DNA of 64,000 nucleotides, taken from the NCBI GenBank assembly GCA_964613805.1, contig CAZTJF010000011.1, positions 59,061 to 123,060 on the forward strand, read 5' to 3'. A model generated the notes under the pieces. The model made no database searches. It saw only the letters and a list, made by a program, of their open reading frames with translations, and had not been told where the DNA came from. The position numbers and the translations under genes are program-made. Shown piece by piece: positions 1-9,421 of the stretch (position 1 is the first letter of the stretch; each line of letters begins with the position of its first letter). This stretch comes from XYD12-FULL-36-8 sp964613805 (GTDB lineage Bacteria; Bacteroidota; Ignavibacteria; Ignavibacteriales; Ignavibacteriaceae).

Positions 1-1
1 A

Positions 2-94
2 ATTGGTAAAGGAATGAGTGAATTTAAAAAGGGACTGAAAGACGTTGAGGATGAAATAAAGAATACAGACAAACCAGATAAAGAGAAAAAGTAG
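2..94 (+). CDS. tatA: TatA/E twin-arginine translocase subunit, C-terminal end
   Basis: Partial gene entering from the left edge. The 30 visible residues contain the IGKGMSEFKKGLKDVEDE stretch followed by a charged, Lys-rich tail. This matches the amphipathic helix and cytoplasmic tail of TatA proteins, which form the pore of the Sec-independent export system. The N-terminal membrane helix lies outside the window. It ends 49 bases before gatA and may be cotranscribed with it. TatA versus TatE/TatB cannot be settled from the tail alone, but the FKKGLKD pattern and short tail favour TatA. Confidence 0.8.
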   Translation: MGKGMSEFKKGLKDVEDEIKNTDKPDKEKK

Positions 95-143
95 AATGAT
101 CTTTTAGATTTGTTGAATAAATCGTTTCCACTAAAAATAAAGC

Positions 144-1568
144 TTGCTGACATATAAAACTCACTCAGATAAACTAAACCAACTTATTTCTGGAGAATTA
201 TCTCTAATAGAGAATGTTAAATTCTTCCTGCAAAGAATTTCTGACAATTCTCATCTAAATGCTTTCAATCAAGTTTTTGCTGATGAAGCAATTCTTCAAG
301 CTGAAATTATTCAAAAAAAAATAAAAGATGGAAAGCATGGTAAGTTAGCCGGACTTGTTATCGCAGTTAAAGATGTTCTGCAGTTAAAAGATCATATAAC
401 AACCTGCTCATCAAACATTCTTAAAAATTTCACTTCAATTTATACAGCAACTGCCGTTCAAAAACTTAAAGACGAAGATGCAATCATAATTGGCAAAACT
501 AATTGCGATGAATTTGCAATGGGTTCGTCAAATGAGAACTCTGCATTTGGTTTTGTTAGAAATCCAGTTGATACTGAACGAGTTCCTGGCGGTTCAAGTG
601 GCGGCTCGGCTGCGGCTGTGGCAGCGGGACTTTGTGATGCTGCTCTCGGTACCGACACTGGCGGATCAATCCGTCAACCCGCAGCTTTTTGCGGAGTAGT
701 TGGTCTAAAACCAACTTATGGCAGAGTTTCCCGTTACGGCTTAACAGCTTTTGCTTCATCATTCGATTCAATTGGACCATTTACAACTAACATTTACGAT
801 TCTGCACTAATTCTTGAAACTATTTCCGGAAAAGATGAGAAGGATACAACAAGTTCTAAGTTACCTGTACCCTCTTTCCCATCTCGTTTAAAACATAATA
901 AAAAATTAATAATTGGTATTCCAAAAGAATATTTTGCAGAAGGACTAAACCAAGAAATCAGAACTTCCATTCAAGATGTGATTAAAAAATTAAAGCAAGA
1001 CGGAAACGAAATTATCGAAATCTCTCTCCCCCACACCGAATACACAACTGCAACATACTATTTGCTTACAACCGCTGAAGCATCATCAAACTTAGCTCGG
1101 TACGATGGAGCAAGATATGGCTTTCGTGCGAGTGATCACAATTCATTAGTTTCTATGTACAAAAAAACAAGATCGCAGGGATTTGGTGCTGAAGTTAAAA
1201 GACGCATTATGCTTGGCACTTATGTACTTTCTGCAGGATACTATGATGCCTATTACCGTAAAGCACAAAAGGTTCGCAGATTGATCAAAGAAGATTTCGA
1301 CAAAGCGTTCGAAAAAGTTGATGTTATTCTGACTCCAACTACTCCAACAACTGCATTTAAGATTGGTGAAAAATCAAACGATCCTTTGCAAATGTATTTG
1401 AGCGACATTTACACAACTTCAGCTAACCTTGCAGGCATTCCAGGAATCAGCATTCCGATTAGGAAAGATTCAAACAATTTACCGATTGGTATGCAATTGC
1501 TTACTCAGCAATTTCAAGAGGAAACATTATTAAACTGCTCATCAATAATTTTATCTCTGATTAGTTAA
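144..1568 (+). CDS. gatA: Glutamyl-tRNA(Gln)/aspartyl-tRNA(Asn) amidotransferase subunit A
   Basis: Amidase-signature enzyme that releases ammonia from glutamine for transamidation of mischarged Glu-tRNA(Gln) (and Asp-tRNA(Asn)) in the GatCAB complex. The Ser-Ser-Lys catalytic set is visible: K76 in VIAVKD, S151 in the GGSSGGSAAA loop and S175 in DTGGSIRQP. Their spacing (75 and 24 residues) is that of characterised GatA proteins. The length of 474 residues is normal. The start is TTG, the first in-frame start after the upstream stop. gatB and gatC are not in the window. The next gene starts three bases after the stop. Confidence 0.95.
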   Translation: MLTYKTHSDKLNQLISGELSLIENVKFFLQRISDNSHLNAFNQVFADEAILQAEIIQKKIKDGKHGKLAGLVIAVKDVLQLKDHITTCSSNILKNFTSIYTATAVQKLKDEDAIIIGKTNCDEFAMGSSNENSAFGFVRNPVDTERVPGGSSGGSAAAVAAGLCDAALGTDTGGSIRQPAAFCGVVGLKPTYGRVSRYGLTAFASSFDSIGPFTTNIYDSALILETISGKDEKDTTSSKLPVPSFPSRLKHNKKLIIGIPKEYFAEGLNQEIRTSIQDVIKKLKQDGNEIIEISLPHTEYTTATYYLLTTAEASSNLARYDGARYGFRASDHNSLVSMYKKTRSQGFGAEVKRRIMLGTYVLSAGYYDAYYRKAQKVRRLIKEDFDKAFEKVDVILTPTTPTTAFKIGEKSNDPLQMYLSDIYTTSANLAGIPGISIPIRKDSNNLPIGMQLLTQQFQEETLLNCSSIILSLIS

Positions 1569-1571
1569 GAG

Positions 1572-2615
1572 ATGCCGGGAAATTCAAATCAAAAACGAAT
1601 ATTAGTTGTAAGAACCGATCGTGTTGGCGATGTAACATTCATAACTCCATCTTTACGAGAATTGAGAAGAACTTTTCCGGATGCGTTCATCGCAACTCTA
1701 ACGCAACCTCATACAGCTAAGATAATTGCAAACAATCCAAATGTGAATTTAATTTTAACCGATGATCTTAAAAAAGAAAGTTTTGGGAAAGTAATTAGAG
1801 AGTTAAGGACCCACAAATTCACTCATGCATTGCTAATGCAGCCGACTGAAAGAGCAGCTTATCAATTATTCTTTGCCGGAATACCGTATCGAGTTGGAGT
1901 TGGACACAAATTGTATGAAGTAATTACTTTCATGAAAAGTGTTTCGCGCCACAATTATAATCCTCTTCGCCACGAAGCTGATTACTGCTTGGATTTAGCA
2001 AGAAAAATTGGCGTGCAATCAGATAACTTAACTCTTGAAATTTTTTTAACAGAAAAGGAAAAGCATGAAGCAAAAGATTGGCTGAAAGGAAAAAATATTC
2101 AACCAAATAGTAACAAAATATTTATCCATACCGGTTCGTTAGGTTCTGCTCCAAATTGGAGTGAGATAAAATATTTATCCTTAATTAAAAAGTTGACTTC
2201 ACTTTTTTCTAAACATCAATATAAAATAGTTTTGACAGCTCGTGAAATGTCTACCGATTTTCGAAAAAAAATTATCGAGCTTAAAAATGAAAATATCATT
2301 GATATAGCCGACCAAATTTCAGATTTACGCATTATGATTAAAATAATTTCACAAGCTGATATGTTCATTTCACCTTCGACTGGACCACTGCATATAGCAG
2401 ATGCATTAGGAATTAAGTGCATTGGAATTCACTGCCGTAGAAAAGTAAGTTCAGCAAAACATCAGGGTATTTTGAATAATGTTTCTATAAATTTGGAGGT
2501 GTCGGAAGATAATTGTCGTAAGTTTTGCAGTGCAGATCAAAATACTTGTGGGATTGAAAATGGGTTAAGCGAAGACGAGGTAATTCAAGCAGCAAATACT
2601 TTGTTAAATATTTAA
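1572..2615 (+). CDS. Glycosyltransferase family 9 (ADP-heptose:LPS heptosyltransferase-like)
   Basis: GT9 fold protein of 347 residues. The N-terminal Rossmann half begins with ILVVRTDRVGDVTF, the family's first motif. The nucleotide-sugar-binding C-terminal half carries the STGPLHIADALG motif near residues 265-280. Family members transfer heptose or related sugars to lipopolysaccharide core at the inner face of the inner membrane. It starts three bases after gatA and is followed 12 bases later by a second GT9 gene, so the two are likely cotranscribed and act in the same glycan. The sugar and acceptor cannot be read from sequence. Confidence 0.85.
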   Translation: MPGNSNQKRILVVRTDRVGDVTFITPSLRELRRTFPDAFIATLTQPHTAKIIANNPNVNLILTDDLKKESFGKVIRELRTHKFTHALLMQPTERAAYQLFFAGIPYRVGVGHKLYEVITFMKSVSRHNYNPLRHEADYCLDLARKIGVQSDNLTLEIFLTEKEKHEAKDWLKGKNIQPNSNKIFIHTGSLGSAPNWSEIKYLSLIKKLTSLFSKHQYKIVLTAREMSTDFRKKIIELKNENIIDIADQISDLRIMIKIISQADMFISPSTGPLHIADALGIKCIGIHCRRKVSSAKHQGILNNVSINLEVSEDNCRKFCSADQNTCGIENGLSEDEVIQAANTLLNI

Positions 2616-2627
2616 TTAGATATGTAA

Positions 2628-3812
2628 ATGGAATTTAATGAACTAAAAATACCAAAATGCAAAAAATATTCCGGTTATAAACCTTGTTATTCCTATAAAA
2701 ATTGTTTGGAAAATGGATGCCAGGATGAATCGGATGAAACAAAAATGGGTACAAAGATTCTCATCATCTCCCTCGATGCACTTGGCAACGTATTAGATAA
2801 CACCGCCCTGCTTCCAGCTATAAAGCGAAAATATCCAATCAGCACAATATATTGGATAACACTGCCCAGTGCTGAAAAAATTCTATTCAATAATCATCTC
2901 ATTGATAAAGTCTGGATATGGAATGATGAGGACAGAATGATCCTCAGGCAGATCGAATTTGACTTACTGTTTAATGCTGATAAATCAAACTACGCTTGTG
3001 CATTTGCAAATGAAGTTAAAGCAAAAAAGAAACTCGGTTTCCTTCTAAATGAGGATGGAAAAATTATACCTGCAAATGCTTCAGCAACGTATAATTACAA
3101 AATGGGAATTGATGATCAATTAAAATTTAGAATTAACCAAAGAAGCGGATTGGATATAATTCACGAAACATTTGAGCTTGATTACAAAAGAGAAGAATAC
3201 ACTTTCTTCTTTACCGATGAAGAAAAATATTTTATTAAGGAGTATAAAAATGAAATTGGATATGATTCGGCACAAACGTATGTAGGATTAAACACAGGAT
3301 GTTCAAATCTCTTTCCAAATAAAAAAATGACAGTTGAACAGCATGTTTATTTGATAAATAAATTAGCTAATGATGAAAGATTAAAAATTGTGCTTCTTGG
3401 CGGTCGTGAGGATACAGAACGTAATCAGCAAATTTTTGATTTGCTACCTGAGAAGGTCAGACCAAAGATTATAAACACACTTACAACTTTAGGACTTCGG
3501 CGTGGTGCATGTTTTATGGAAATTGCTGATGTCGTTATATCCGGTGATTCATTTGGAATGCACTTGGCAATTGCTCTTCGTAAATATGTTATCGCTTGGT
3601 TTGGACTTTCATGCTGGACTGAAATTGAATTGTATGATCGAGGTGAAAAACTTTATCAAAAAGATTTAGAATGTTCACCATGCTGGAAAAGAGTCTGCCC
3701 GTACGACCTTGAATGTATCAAGATGATTGATTTAGATAGAATAATTGAAGTTACAAAAAAATATTCGGTAACCAATCCAAGATTTTCGACGAAGGTTAAA
3801 GATGAAATATAA
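2628..3812 (+). CDS. Glycosyltransferase family 9 with Cys-rich N-terminal extension
   Basis: Second GT9 protein, 394 residues. About 40 residues with four cysteines (C11, C20, C26, C31) precede the GT9 core, which begins near KILIISLDALGNVL. The C-terminal part has a second Cys cluster (CSPCWKRVCPYDLEC) common in this family and a degenerate GxHxA-type nucleotide-sugar motif (GDSFGMHLAIAL). The N-terminal cysteines could form a small metal-binding or disulfide module. The gene follows the other GT9 gene closely and overlaps the DegT aminotransferase by 11 bases, which suggests translational coupling. The sugar donor is unknown; the neighbouring aminotransferase points to an amino-sugar-containing surface glycan. 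Confidence 0.8.
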   Translation: MEFNELKIPKCKKYSGYKPCYSYKNCLENGCQDESDETKMGTKILIISLDALGNVLDNTALLPAIKRKYPISTIYWITLPSAEKILFNNHLIDKVWIWNDEDRMILRQIEFDLLFNADKSNYACAFANEVKAKKKLGFLLNEDGKIIPANASATYNYKMGIDDQLKFRINQRSGLDIIHETFELDYKREEYTFFFTDEEKYFIKEYKNEIGYDSAQTYVGLNTGCSNLFPNKKMTVEQHVYLINKLANDERLKIVLLGGREDTERNQQIFDLLPEKVRPKIINTLTTLGLRRGACFMEIADVVISGDSFGMHLAIALRKYVIAWFGLSCWTEIELYDRGEKLYQKDLECSPCWKRVCPYDLECIKMIDLDRIIEVTKKYSVTNPRFSTKVKDEI

Positions 3813-4905
3813 AATTCCAATTTACCAGCCCTCCTTAGATGGTAATGAAAAAAAATATGTTAACGAATGTCTTGATACTAATTGGATTTCATCACGGGGG
3901 GAATTCATACATATGTTTGAAGATGCATTTTGCAAATTCGTAGGTGCAAATCATGCTGTGTCTTGTTCAAATGGAACTGTTGCATTGCATCTTGCTTTAG
4001 TTACACTTGGAATAGGTCAAGGTGATGAAGTCATCGTTCCATCATTTACGTACATCGCTTCCGTTAGCACAATCGTTTTGACAGGTGCAACACCGGTTTT
4101 TGTAGATTCGCTTGAAGACACATGGCAGATGAATCCTGAACATGTGAAGAAAAAAATAACTTCTAATACAAAAGCTATTATGGCAGTTCATTTATACGGT
4201 CACCCATGCGATATGGATTCACTGGTATCAATTGCAAAAGAGCATAATTTATTTTTAATTGAAGATTGTGCTGAAGCATTTGGATCAACTTATAAGGGAA
4301 AGCATGTTGGAACATTTGGAGATATCTCAACCTTTAGCTTTTATGGAAATAAAACAATCACTACAGGTGAGGGTGGAATGCTTATCACCAATGATGAGAC
4401 ACTCTTTGATAGAGCTTATCATTTAAGAATGCATGGTTTAGCCAAGTATCGCGAGTACTGGCATGATGTAATTGGATTTAATTATAGAATGACTAACATC
4501 TGTGCCGCAATTGGATTAGCCCAAATAGAAAATGCGAATGAAAAAATCAAACAAAAAAAAATTCTTGCTGGGCTTTATCACAAGAAGTTCGCTCACTTAC
4601 CAGTTAAACCGCATCAAGAACACAAAGATGTTTTTCATTCATACTGGATGTACTCAATTCTTGTTGAAACACCTGATGAAAGAGAAAAGTTACGTGAACA
4701 TCTTAAAAATAATTTAATTGAGACACGACCAACATTTTATCCCGTTCACACAATGCCGATGTTTGCACAGAAGTATCAAAAGCTGCCTACGGCTGAATCG
4801 CTTGGCTGGCGAGGTATCAATTTGCCAAGCTGGCCCAAATTATCTGAGAATCAGGTTAATGAAATTGTTAATTGTATTGCAGATTACTTTAATAAGTTAA
4901 ACTAA
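3802..4905 (+). CDS. DegT/DnrJ/EryC1/StrS family sugar aminotransferase
   Basis: PLP-dependent nucleotide-sugar aminotransferase, 367 residues, related to GDP-perosamine and UDP-4-amino-sugar synthases. The internal-aldimine lysine is K184 in FSFYGNKTITTGEGG, and the PLP-nitrogen aspartate lies in IEDCAEAFGS (D155). The N-terminal IPIYQPSLDGNEKKYV and the DTNWISSRG motif are typical. It overlaps the GT9 gene by 11 bases and is followed by a GNAT acetyltransferase. An aminated and then N-acetylated sugar on the surface glycan is therefore plausible. Substrate assignment is inference. Confidence 0.9.
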   Translation: MKYKIPIYQPSLDGNEKKYVNECLDTNWISSRGEFIHMFEDAFCKFVGANHAVSCSNGTVALHLALVTLGIGQGDEVIVPSFTYIASVSTIVLTGATPVFVDSLEDTWQMNPEHVKKKITSNTKAIMAVHLYGHPCDMDSLVSIAKEHNLFLIEDCAEAFGSTYKGKHVGTFGDISTFSFYGNKTITTGEGGMLITNDETLFDRAYHLRMHGLAKYREYWHDVIGFNYRMTNICAAIGLAQIENANEKIKQKKILAGLYHKKFAHLPVKPHQEHKDVFHSYWMYSILVETPDEREKLREHLKNNLIETRPTFYPVHTMPMFAQKYQKLPTAESLGWRGINLPSWPKLSENQVNEIVNCIADYFNKLN

Positions 4906-4925
4906 ATAACACGTAATTACTTAAA

Positions 4926-5435
4926 ATGGATTCAGAAAATAGAATAACTATCCGCAAGTGGACAGAAAATGATTTTTCAACCGTCAGAAGAATTTTGCTT
5001 CTCACATGGAAAGATGCATATCATTTTATACCAGATAAAGATCTTGTCAAACATCTTGATACTTTTTATAGTCAGACTGCTCTAGGTAATCTCTATAATG
5101 ATTATTACACCGAAGGTTACATTGCTGAAATATTTAATAATCCCGCTGGGTGGATGAGAATATTTGGTGATTATAAAAACCATAAATTCTTTGTTTCATC
5201 TCTTTATGTTCTCCCCGAATTTCAAGGACTTGGTATAGGAAGAAAATTATTACTTAAAGCTGAAACGATCGCATCAGAGTTAAAATTGGATAAGATTTGG
5301 CTTGGAGTGATGAAGGACAATGTGACTGCTTTGGAGTGGTATAAGAAACTGGGTTTCGAATTCGTCCAGGAAGAACCCTTCAAAATGGGAGATACAGAAG
5401 TTATTCATCTCATCGGATATAAAATCATAGCCTAG
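4926..5435 (+). CDS. GNAT-family N-acetyltransferase
   Basis: Protein of 169 residues with a GNAT acetyl-CoA site: SLYVLPEFQGLGIGRKLL is the V-x-x-x-x-Q/R-G-x-G/A pyrophosphate loop, and the ALEWYKKLGFEFV motif closes the fold. It lies 20 bases after the DegT aminotransferase and could acetylate the amino sugar made there. Generic GNAT proteins acting on small molecules or protein N-termini look the same, so the substrate is open. Confidence 0.85.
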   Translation: MDSENRITIRKWTENDFSTVRRILLLTWKDAYHFIPDKDLVKHLDTFYSQTALGNLYNDYYTEGYIAEIFNNPAGWMRIFGDYKNHKFFVSSLYVLPEFQGLGIGRKLLLKAETIASELKLDKIWLGVMKDNVTALEWYKKLGFEFVQEEPFKMGDTEVIHLIGYKIIA

Positions 5436-5505
5436 ATTCAATTCATACTTCTAAAGATTTTACTTATTTTTACCTGCAAATTTTTATTCAGTTAAGGGAA
5501 AACTT

Positions 5506-6498
5506 ATGTCCATTCTAGTTGATAACAAATCACGTGTAGTAGTTCAGGGAATAACCGGCGATGAGGGTTCATTTCACACGCAGCAAATGATCGAGTACGG
5601 AACTAAAGTAGTTGCTGGAGTTACTCCTGGAAAAGGCAGGACTCTTTTTAATAACAGTATTCCTATTTACAATACAGTCGAAGAGGCAGTTGAAGAAAAA
5701 GAGGCAACCACATCTGCAATATTTGTTCCCCCAGCTTTTGCTGCCGATGCAATTCTTGAAGCCGCTGGAGCCGGGATAAAAGTGATCGTTTGCATAACCG
5801 AGGGTATTCCTGCAAGAGATATGGTTCGCGTGTATAATTCAATTACAAATAAAGATGTAAGATTAATTGGTCCAAACTGTCCGGGAATTATTTCTCCCGG
5901 TAAAGCAAAAATAGGAATCATGCCTGGCTTCATTCATAAAGAAGGAAAAATCGGTGTCGTATCACGAAGCGGCACTTTAACTTACGAAGCAGTTAAACAA
6001 TTAACGGATGTCGGATTAGGACAATCAACATGCATAGGAATTGGCGGTGATCCCGTTATTGGTTCAAACTTTACAGACATCATAAAACTTTTTAATGAGG
6101 ATAACGAAACAAAAGGAATCGTAATGATTGGTGAAATCGGCGGATCAGCCGAGGAGCAAGCCGCTGATTTCATCAAGAAAAATGTTACAAAACCGGTTGT
6201 TGGATTCATTGCAGGGAGAACCGCGCCTCCCGGAAGAAGAATGGGGCATGCCGGAGCAATTATTTCAGGTGGAAAAGGTACCGCTGCAGAAAAGATGACA
6301 GCGATGAAAAAAGCGGGAATCCATGTAGTTGAAAGCCCCGCTGAAATTGGAGTCACGATGCTCAGGGCAATAGAGAAATTAAAATCAAAGAAAGCTGCTC
6401 CAACAAAGAAAGTTAAGCCAGTTAAAAAAATGAAAATGAGTGTTAAAAAAAGTAAAGCGGTTAAATCAAAAGCTGCAGCTACGAAGAAAAAGAAATAG
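5506..6498 (+). CDS. sucD: Succinyl-CoA synthetase alpha subunit with Lys-rich C-terminal tail
   Basis: ADP/GDP-forming succinate-CoA ligase alpha subunit of the TCA cycle. The CoA-binding Rossmann domain fills the first 125 residues (VVVQGITGDEG, IGPNCPGIISPG). The phosphohistidine is H248 in RRMGHAGAIISGGKGTA. The enzyme core ends near residue 294, the normal length of about 290. About 36 further residues are almost only Lys, Ala, Val, Met, Pro and Ser and resemble a histone H1 or Lys-rich nucleic-acid-binding tail. sucC is not in the window. The start ATG follows an AAGGGAAA ribosome site. Confidence 0.95.
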   Translation: MSILVDNKSRVVVQGITGDEGSFHTQQMIEYGTKVVAGVTPGKGRTLFNNSIPIYNTVEEAVEEKEATTSAIFVPPAFAADAILEAAGAGIKVIVCITEGIPARDMVRVYNSITNKDVRLIGPNCPGIISPGKAKIGIMPGFIHKEGKIGVVSRSGTLTYEAVKQLTDVGLGQSTCIGIGGDPVIGSNFTDIIKLFNEDNETKGIVMIGEIGGSAEEQAADFIKKNVTKPVVGFIAGRTAPPGRRMGHAGAIISGGKGTAAEKMTAMKKAGIHVVESPAEIGVTMLRAIEKLKSKKAAPTKKVKPVKKMKMSVKKSKAVKSKAAATKKKK

Positions 6499-6554
6499 AA
6501 TTCTACAAACTATTATCTGAAAAGAACTAAAAACGAAAAATATAGAGGTACAAC

Positions 6555-6971
6555 TTGGGAAACAGAACATTAGCAATACTCAAACCAGATTCAGTAAGAA
6601 AAAATTACACCGGCGATATTATAAAAATGATTTTGGCTGCCGGATTTAAAATTAAAGGAATGAAAATGATGCGGATGACTCCTGAATCTGCAAAAGTTTT
6701 TTACCTTGTGCATAAGGATCGTCCATTTTACAATGATCTTGTGGAATATATGATTTCGGGACATTGCATCCCGATTGCATTAGAAAAAGAAAATGCTGTT
6801 GCTGAGTTCAGAAAACTTATTGGTGCAACCGATCCAACTCAAGCTGAAGAAGGTACTGTTAGAAAATTATATGCGAAAGATAAGGCGGAGAATGCGGTTC
6901 ATGGTTCTGATTCAGATGAAAATGCTGCCATTGAAATTGCACATTTCTTTTCGTCGCAAGAACTTATCTAA
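6555..6971 (+). CDS. ndk: Nucleoside diphosphate kinase
   Basis: Transfers the gamma phosphate of ATP to NDPs through a phosphohistidine. The active-site H116 lies in NAVHGSDSDENAAIEIAHFF, and the N-terminal TLAILKPDSVRKN and central RPFYNDLVEYM motifs are intact. At 138 residues it is standard length. The start is TTG at 6555, supported by the AGAGGT ribosome site six bases upstream and by alignment of the conserved N-terminus. It sits 56 bases after sucD; succinyl-CoA synthetase and Ndk are often neighbours and can be physical partners. Confidence 0.95.
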   Translation: MGNRTLAILKPDSVRKNYTGDIIKMILAAGFKIKGMKMMRMTPESAKVFYLVHKDRPFYNDLVEYMISGHCIPIALEKENAVAEFRKLIGATDPTQAEEGTVRKLYAKDKAENAVHGSDSDENAAIEIAHFFSSQELI

Positions 6972-7058
6972 TTTGTTCACCACAAAATGCGAAAATCGGT
7001 TTAAGGAACTGGGTTTGTTATTTTCAATATTACTTGATTTTCTAAAGTTAATTTGTAA

Positions 7059-8303
7059 ATGAAACTATTTCTTAATCTTTTTATTTATTTGTTTTTAATA
7101 TCAAATCCCATTTGCCAGCCGCAAAATGAAAAACATTTTCAATTTGGTGCCGATCAAATTCTTTCTGATTATTCTTTTTTAATTAAAAATAAAAAATTAG
7201 GAATAGTCACAAATCACACAGCAGTTTTATCAAATGGAGTTCATTTAGTTGATACACTTCATTCTATTAATGAAATAAAAATTATTGCGTTATTTGGACC
7301 TGAACATGGAATTCGCGGAGATAATGCTGCGGGACAAACTATCACTCATGCTATTGATTCAAAAACCGGAATTCCTGTTTACTCCCTTTACGGTAAGGAC
7401 AGGAAACCTACGAAAGAAATGCTTAAAGATGTAGAAGTTTTGATCTTTGATATTCAGGATGTTGGAGCAAGATTCTACACATACATTTCAACTTTGTATT
7501 ACATTGTTCAAACAGCTGCTGAAAACAATATTCCCCTAATAGTTCTAGACAGACCAAATCCTATAGGCGGTGCGTATGTTGATGGTCCAATAAGAAAACC
7601 CGAGTTAACTTCTTTTGTGGGAATTGCGCCTATTCCAATTGCTCATGGCATGACAATAGGTGAACTCGCAAAATATTTTGTTGGGGAGAAATTAATTGGA
7701 GATAAACTTGATGTTAATCTCACAATTATTAAAATGAAAAATTGGGATCGAAATTTATTTTATGATAGTTTTCATTCAACTTGGATTAAACCATCACCGA
7801 ATATTCCATCACTTGATGCTGCAATTGTTTATCCCGGCACTTGCTTAATTGAAGGAACAAATATTTCGGAAGGCAGAGGAACTGAATCCCCATTCTTAAC
7901 CATTGGTGCTCCGTTTATTAATTCCGCCATGCTAGTAGAAGAATTAGAAAAACAAAATATTGAAGGAATTGCTTTTGAGCCAATTTCTTTTGTACCTCTC
8001 GAAATTCCAGGAGTTGCCACAAATCCAAAATACAAGGATAAGCTTTGTAATGGAATTAAAATCAAATTAGTAGATCGTAATAAATTTGAATCGGTTAAAT
8101 TTGGTATCAAGTTAGTTTCAGCACTTCATAAACTTTATCCGAATGAATTTAAGTTCAGAGATGATTCATTTGATAGATTAGCTGGCGATAAATCAATTCG
8201 TCAAAAAATTAACGAAGGACTTTCAAGTGACGAAATCATTCAATCTTACCAAGCCGAACTAAATGATTTTAAAGAAATTCGTAAAAAATATTTACTATAC
8301 TAA
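7059..8303 (+). CDS. Secreted DUF1343 / NamZ-like exo-beta-N-acetylmuramidase
   Basis: Protein of 414 residues with an N-terminal hydrophobic signal sequence and no good lipobox. The family core is clear: KLGIVTNHTAV, ALFGPEHGIRGD, DVLIFDIQDVGARFYTY, LDRPNPIGG and EGTNISEGRGTE. The DUF1343 family includes NamZ, which releases MurNAc from the non-reducing end of peptidoglycan fragments. A role in cell-wall recycling in the periplasm follows from the family; activity on a given substrate is inference. It is followed 12 bases later by a lipoprotein gene, probably cotranscribed. Confidence 0.85.
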   Translation: MKLFLNLFIYLFLISNPICQPQNEKHFQFGADQILSDYSFLIKNKKLGIVTNHTAVLSNGVHLVDTLHSINEIKIIALFGPEHGIRGDNAAGQTITHAIDSKTGIPVYSLYGKDRKPTKEMLKDVEVLIFDIQDVGARFYTYISTLYYIVQTAAENNIPLIVLDRPNPIGGAYVDGPIRKPELTSFVGIAPIPIAHGMTIGELAKYFVGEKLIGDKLDVNLTIIKMKNWDRNLFYDSFHSTWIKPSPNIPSLDAAIVYPGTCLIEGTNISEGRGTESPFLTIGAPFINSAMLVEELEKQNIEGIAFEPISFVPLEIPGVATNPKYKDKLCNGIKIKLVDRNKFESVKFGIKLVSALHKLYPNEFKFRDDSFDRLAGDKSIRQKINEGLSSDEIIQSYQAELNDFKEIRKKYLLY

Positions 8304-8315
8304 AAGGATAACCAA

Positions 8316-9359
8316 ATGAAATACTTTTTGATCCTACTTACATTAACCTTAATCCTGATTAGCTGTAAAAAAGAAGAAGAAAAACCCGTTGACATAAAAG
8401 AAAAATATGCTGTGGATACTTCTGAAATTAAAACTGTAAAACTTGAAAACCAGAATGACCAATTTTATATCAAGTACGGTTTTAGTAAAAACAAAGAATA
8501 CAATTACAGATTGACCAACATTGCTGAGAATACTCAGATGGTTGATGCAAATGATACACTGCTTTCACAAAAAGTCAAGCAGACTCTAACGTATTTAATT
8601 AATCTGAAGATTTTGGATATTGATATTGACAGCATTTACGAAGTCGCATTTAATATTACTTCGGTAAAGCTTGAAGCAGATGCAAATGGTGAAAAGTATT
8701 TCTACGAATCAAGCACTTCAAAAGATTCAATGGATCGAGTTAGATATTCAGAATACGTTGCAGTACTTAATAATCCATTTAATATTCGAGTAAGTAAAAT
8801 TGGTGAGATAGTAGAAATTTACAAAGCTGATAGAATCATAAATGAATTTGTAAAATTAAAAGGTGTTGCAGACTCAATTAGTTCTGCAGAAAAAGATTAT
8901 CTAAAAAAAGATATGATTGAACGTTCACTTAGACCATTGGTAGTGCAGGTTTTCCGTCAGCTTACCGATAAAGTGTTATCAAAAGATTCAATTTGGACGA
9001 ATGTACAAGAACCAACGAAGCTAATGGTTTTTCAAGTACAAAATACCAGCACTTATCAGGTTAAGTCGCTTGGATTATTAAAGGATGACAAAATTGCAGT
9101 GATTGATGCAGGACTTAAATCAAATATATCGGGAAATAATAAGGTAACAGATCGCGGAGCTACTTACACATTTAACAAACCAATCACTCATGCAGAAGGA
9201 AAGATTTATTTTAATCTAACGAAAGGATGCGTTCAGAAATCTAAGACCAATAGCAAGATTCAGATTTCGTATCAGATGGAAGTCCCAACTCCCAAAGGAC
9301 TTGAGAAAGGAACAAAAACCGAGATCGTCATCAACACAAACATTTTGGAGCTGCTTTAA
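8316..9359 (+). CDS. Predicted lipoprotein of unknown function
   Basis: Protein of 347 residues that I cannot assign to a characterised family. The signal peptide ends in a lipobox (LILISC, Cys17), followed by a charged linker KKEEEKP that suits a surface or periplasmic lipoprotein. The body is rich in alternating polar and hydrophobic residues consistent with a beta fold and has no catalytic motif I recognise. It lies 12 bases after the NamZ-like gene with a GGATAA ribosome site, so the two probably form one transcript. It ends facing the convergent barrel gene. Confidence 0.75.
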   Translation: MKYFLILLTLTLILISCKKEEEKPVDIKEKYAVDTSEIKTVKLENQNDQFYIKYGFSKNKEYNYRLTNIAENTQMVDANDTLLSQKVKQTLTYLINLKILDIDIDSIYEVAFNITSVKLEADANGEKYFYESSTSKDSMDRVRYSEYVAVLNNPFNIRVSKIGEIVEIYKADRIINEFVKLKGVADSISSAEKDYLKKDMIERSLRPLVVQVFRQLTDKVLSKDSIWTNVQEPTKLMVFQVQNTSTYQVKSLGLLKDDKIAVIDAGLKSNISGNNKVTDRGATYTFNKPITHAEGKIYFNLTKGCVQKSKTNSKIQISYQMEVPTPKGLEKGTKTEIVINTNILELL

Positions 9360-9421
9360 TTCTCAAAAAACTTCGATGTTAAGATACAGTAAACCCCATC
9401 TCTGATATAGAAGGTTTGAAT

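Noticed and set aside
5982..6356. Long antisense frame inside sucD
   Set aside because: Shadow of the conserved sucD coding frame; composition is the reverse complement of its Gly/Ala-rich motifs.
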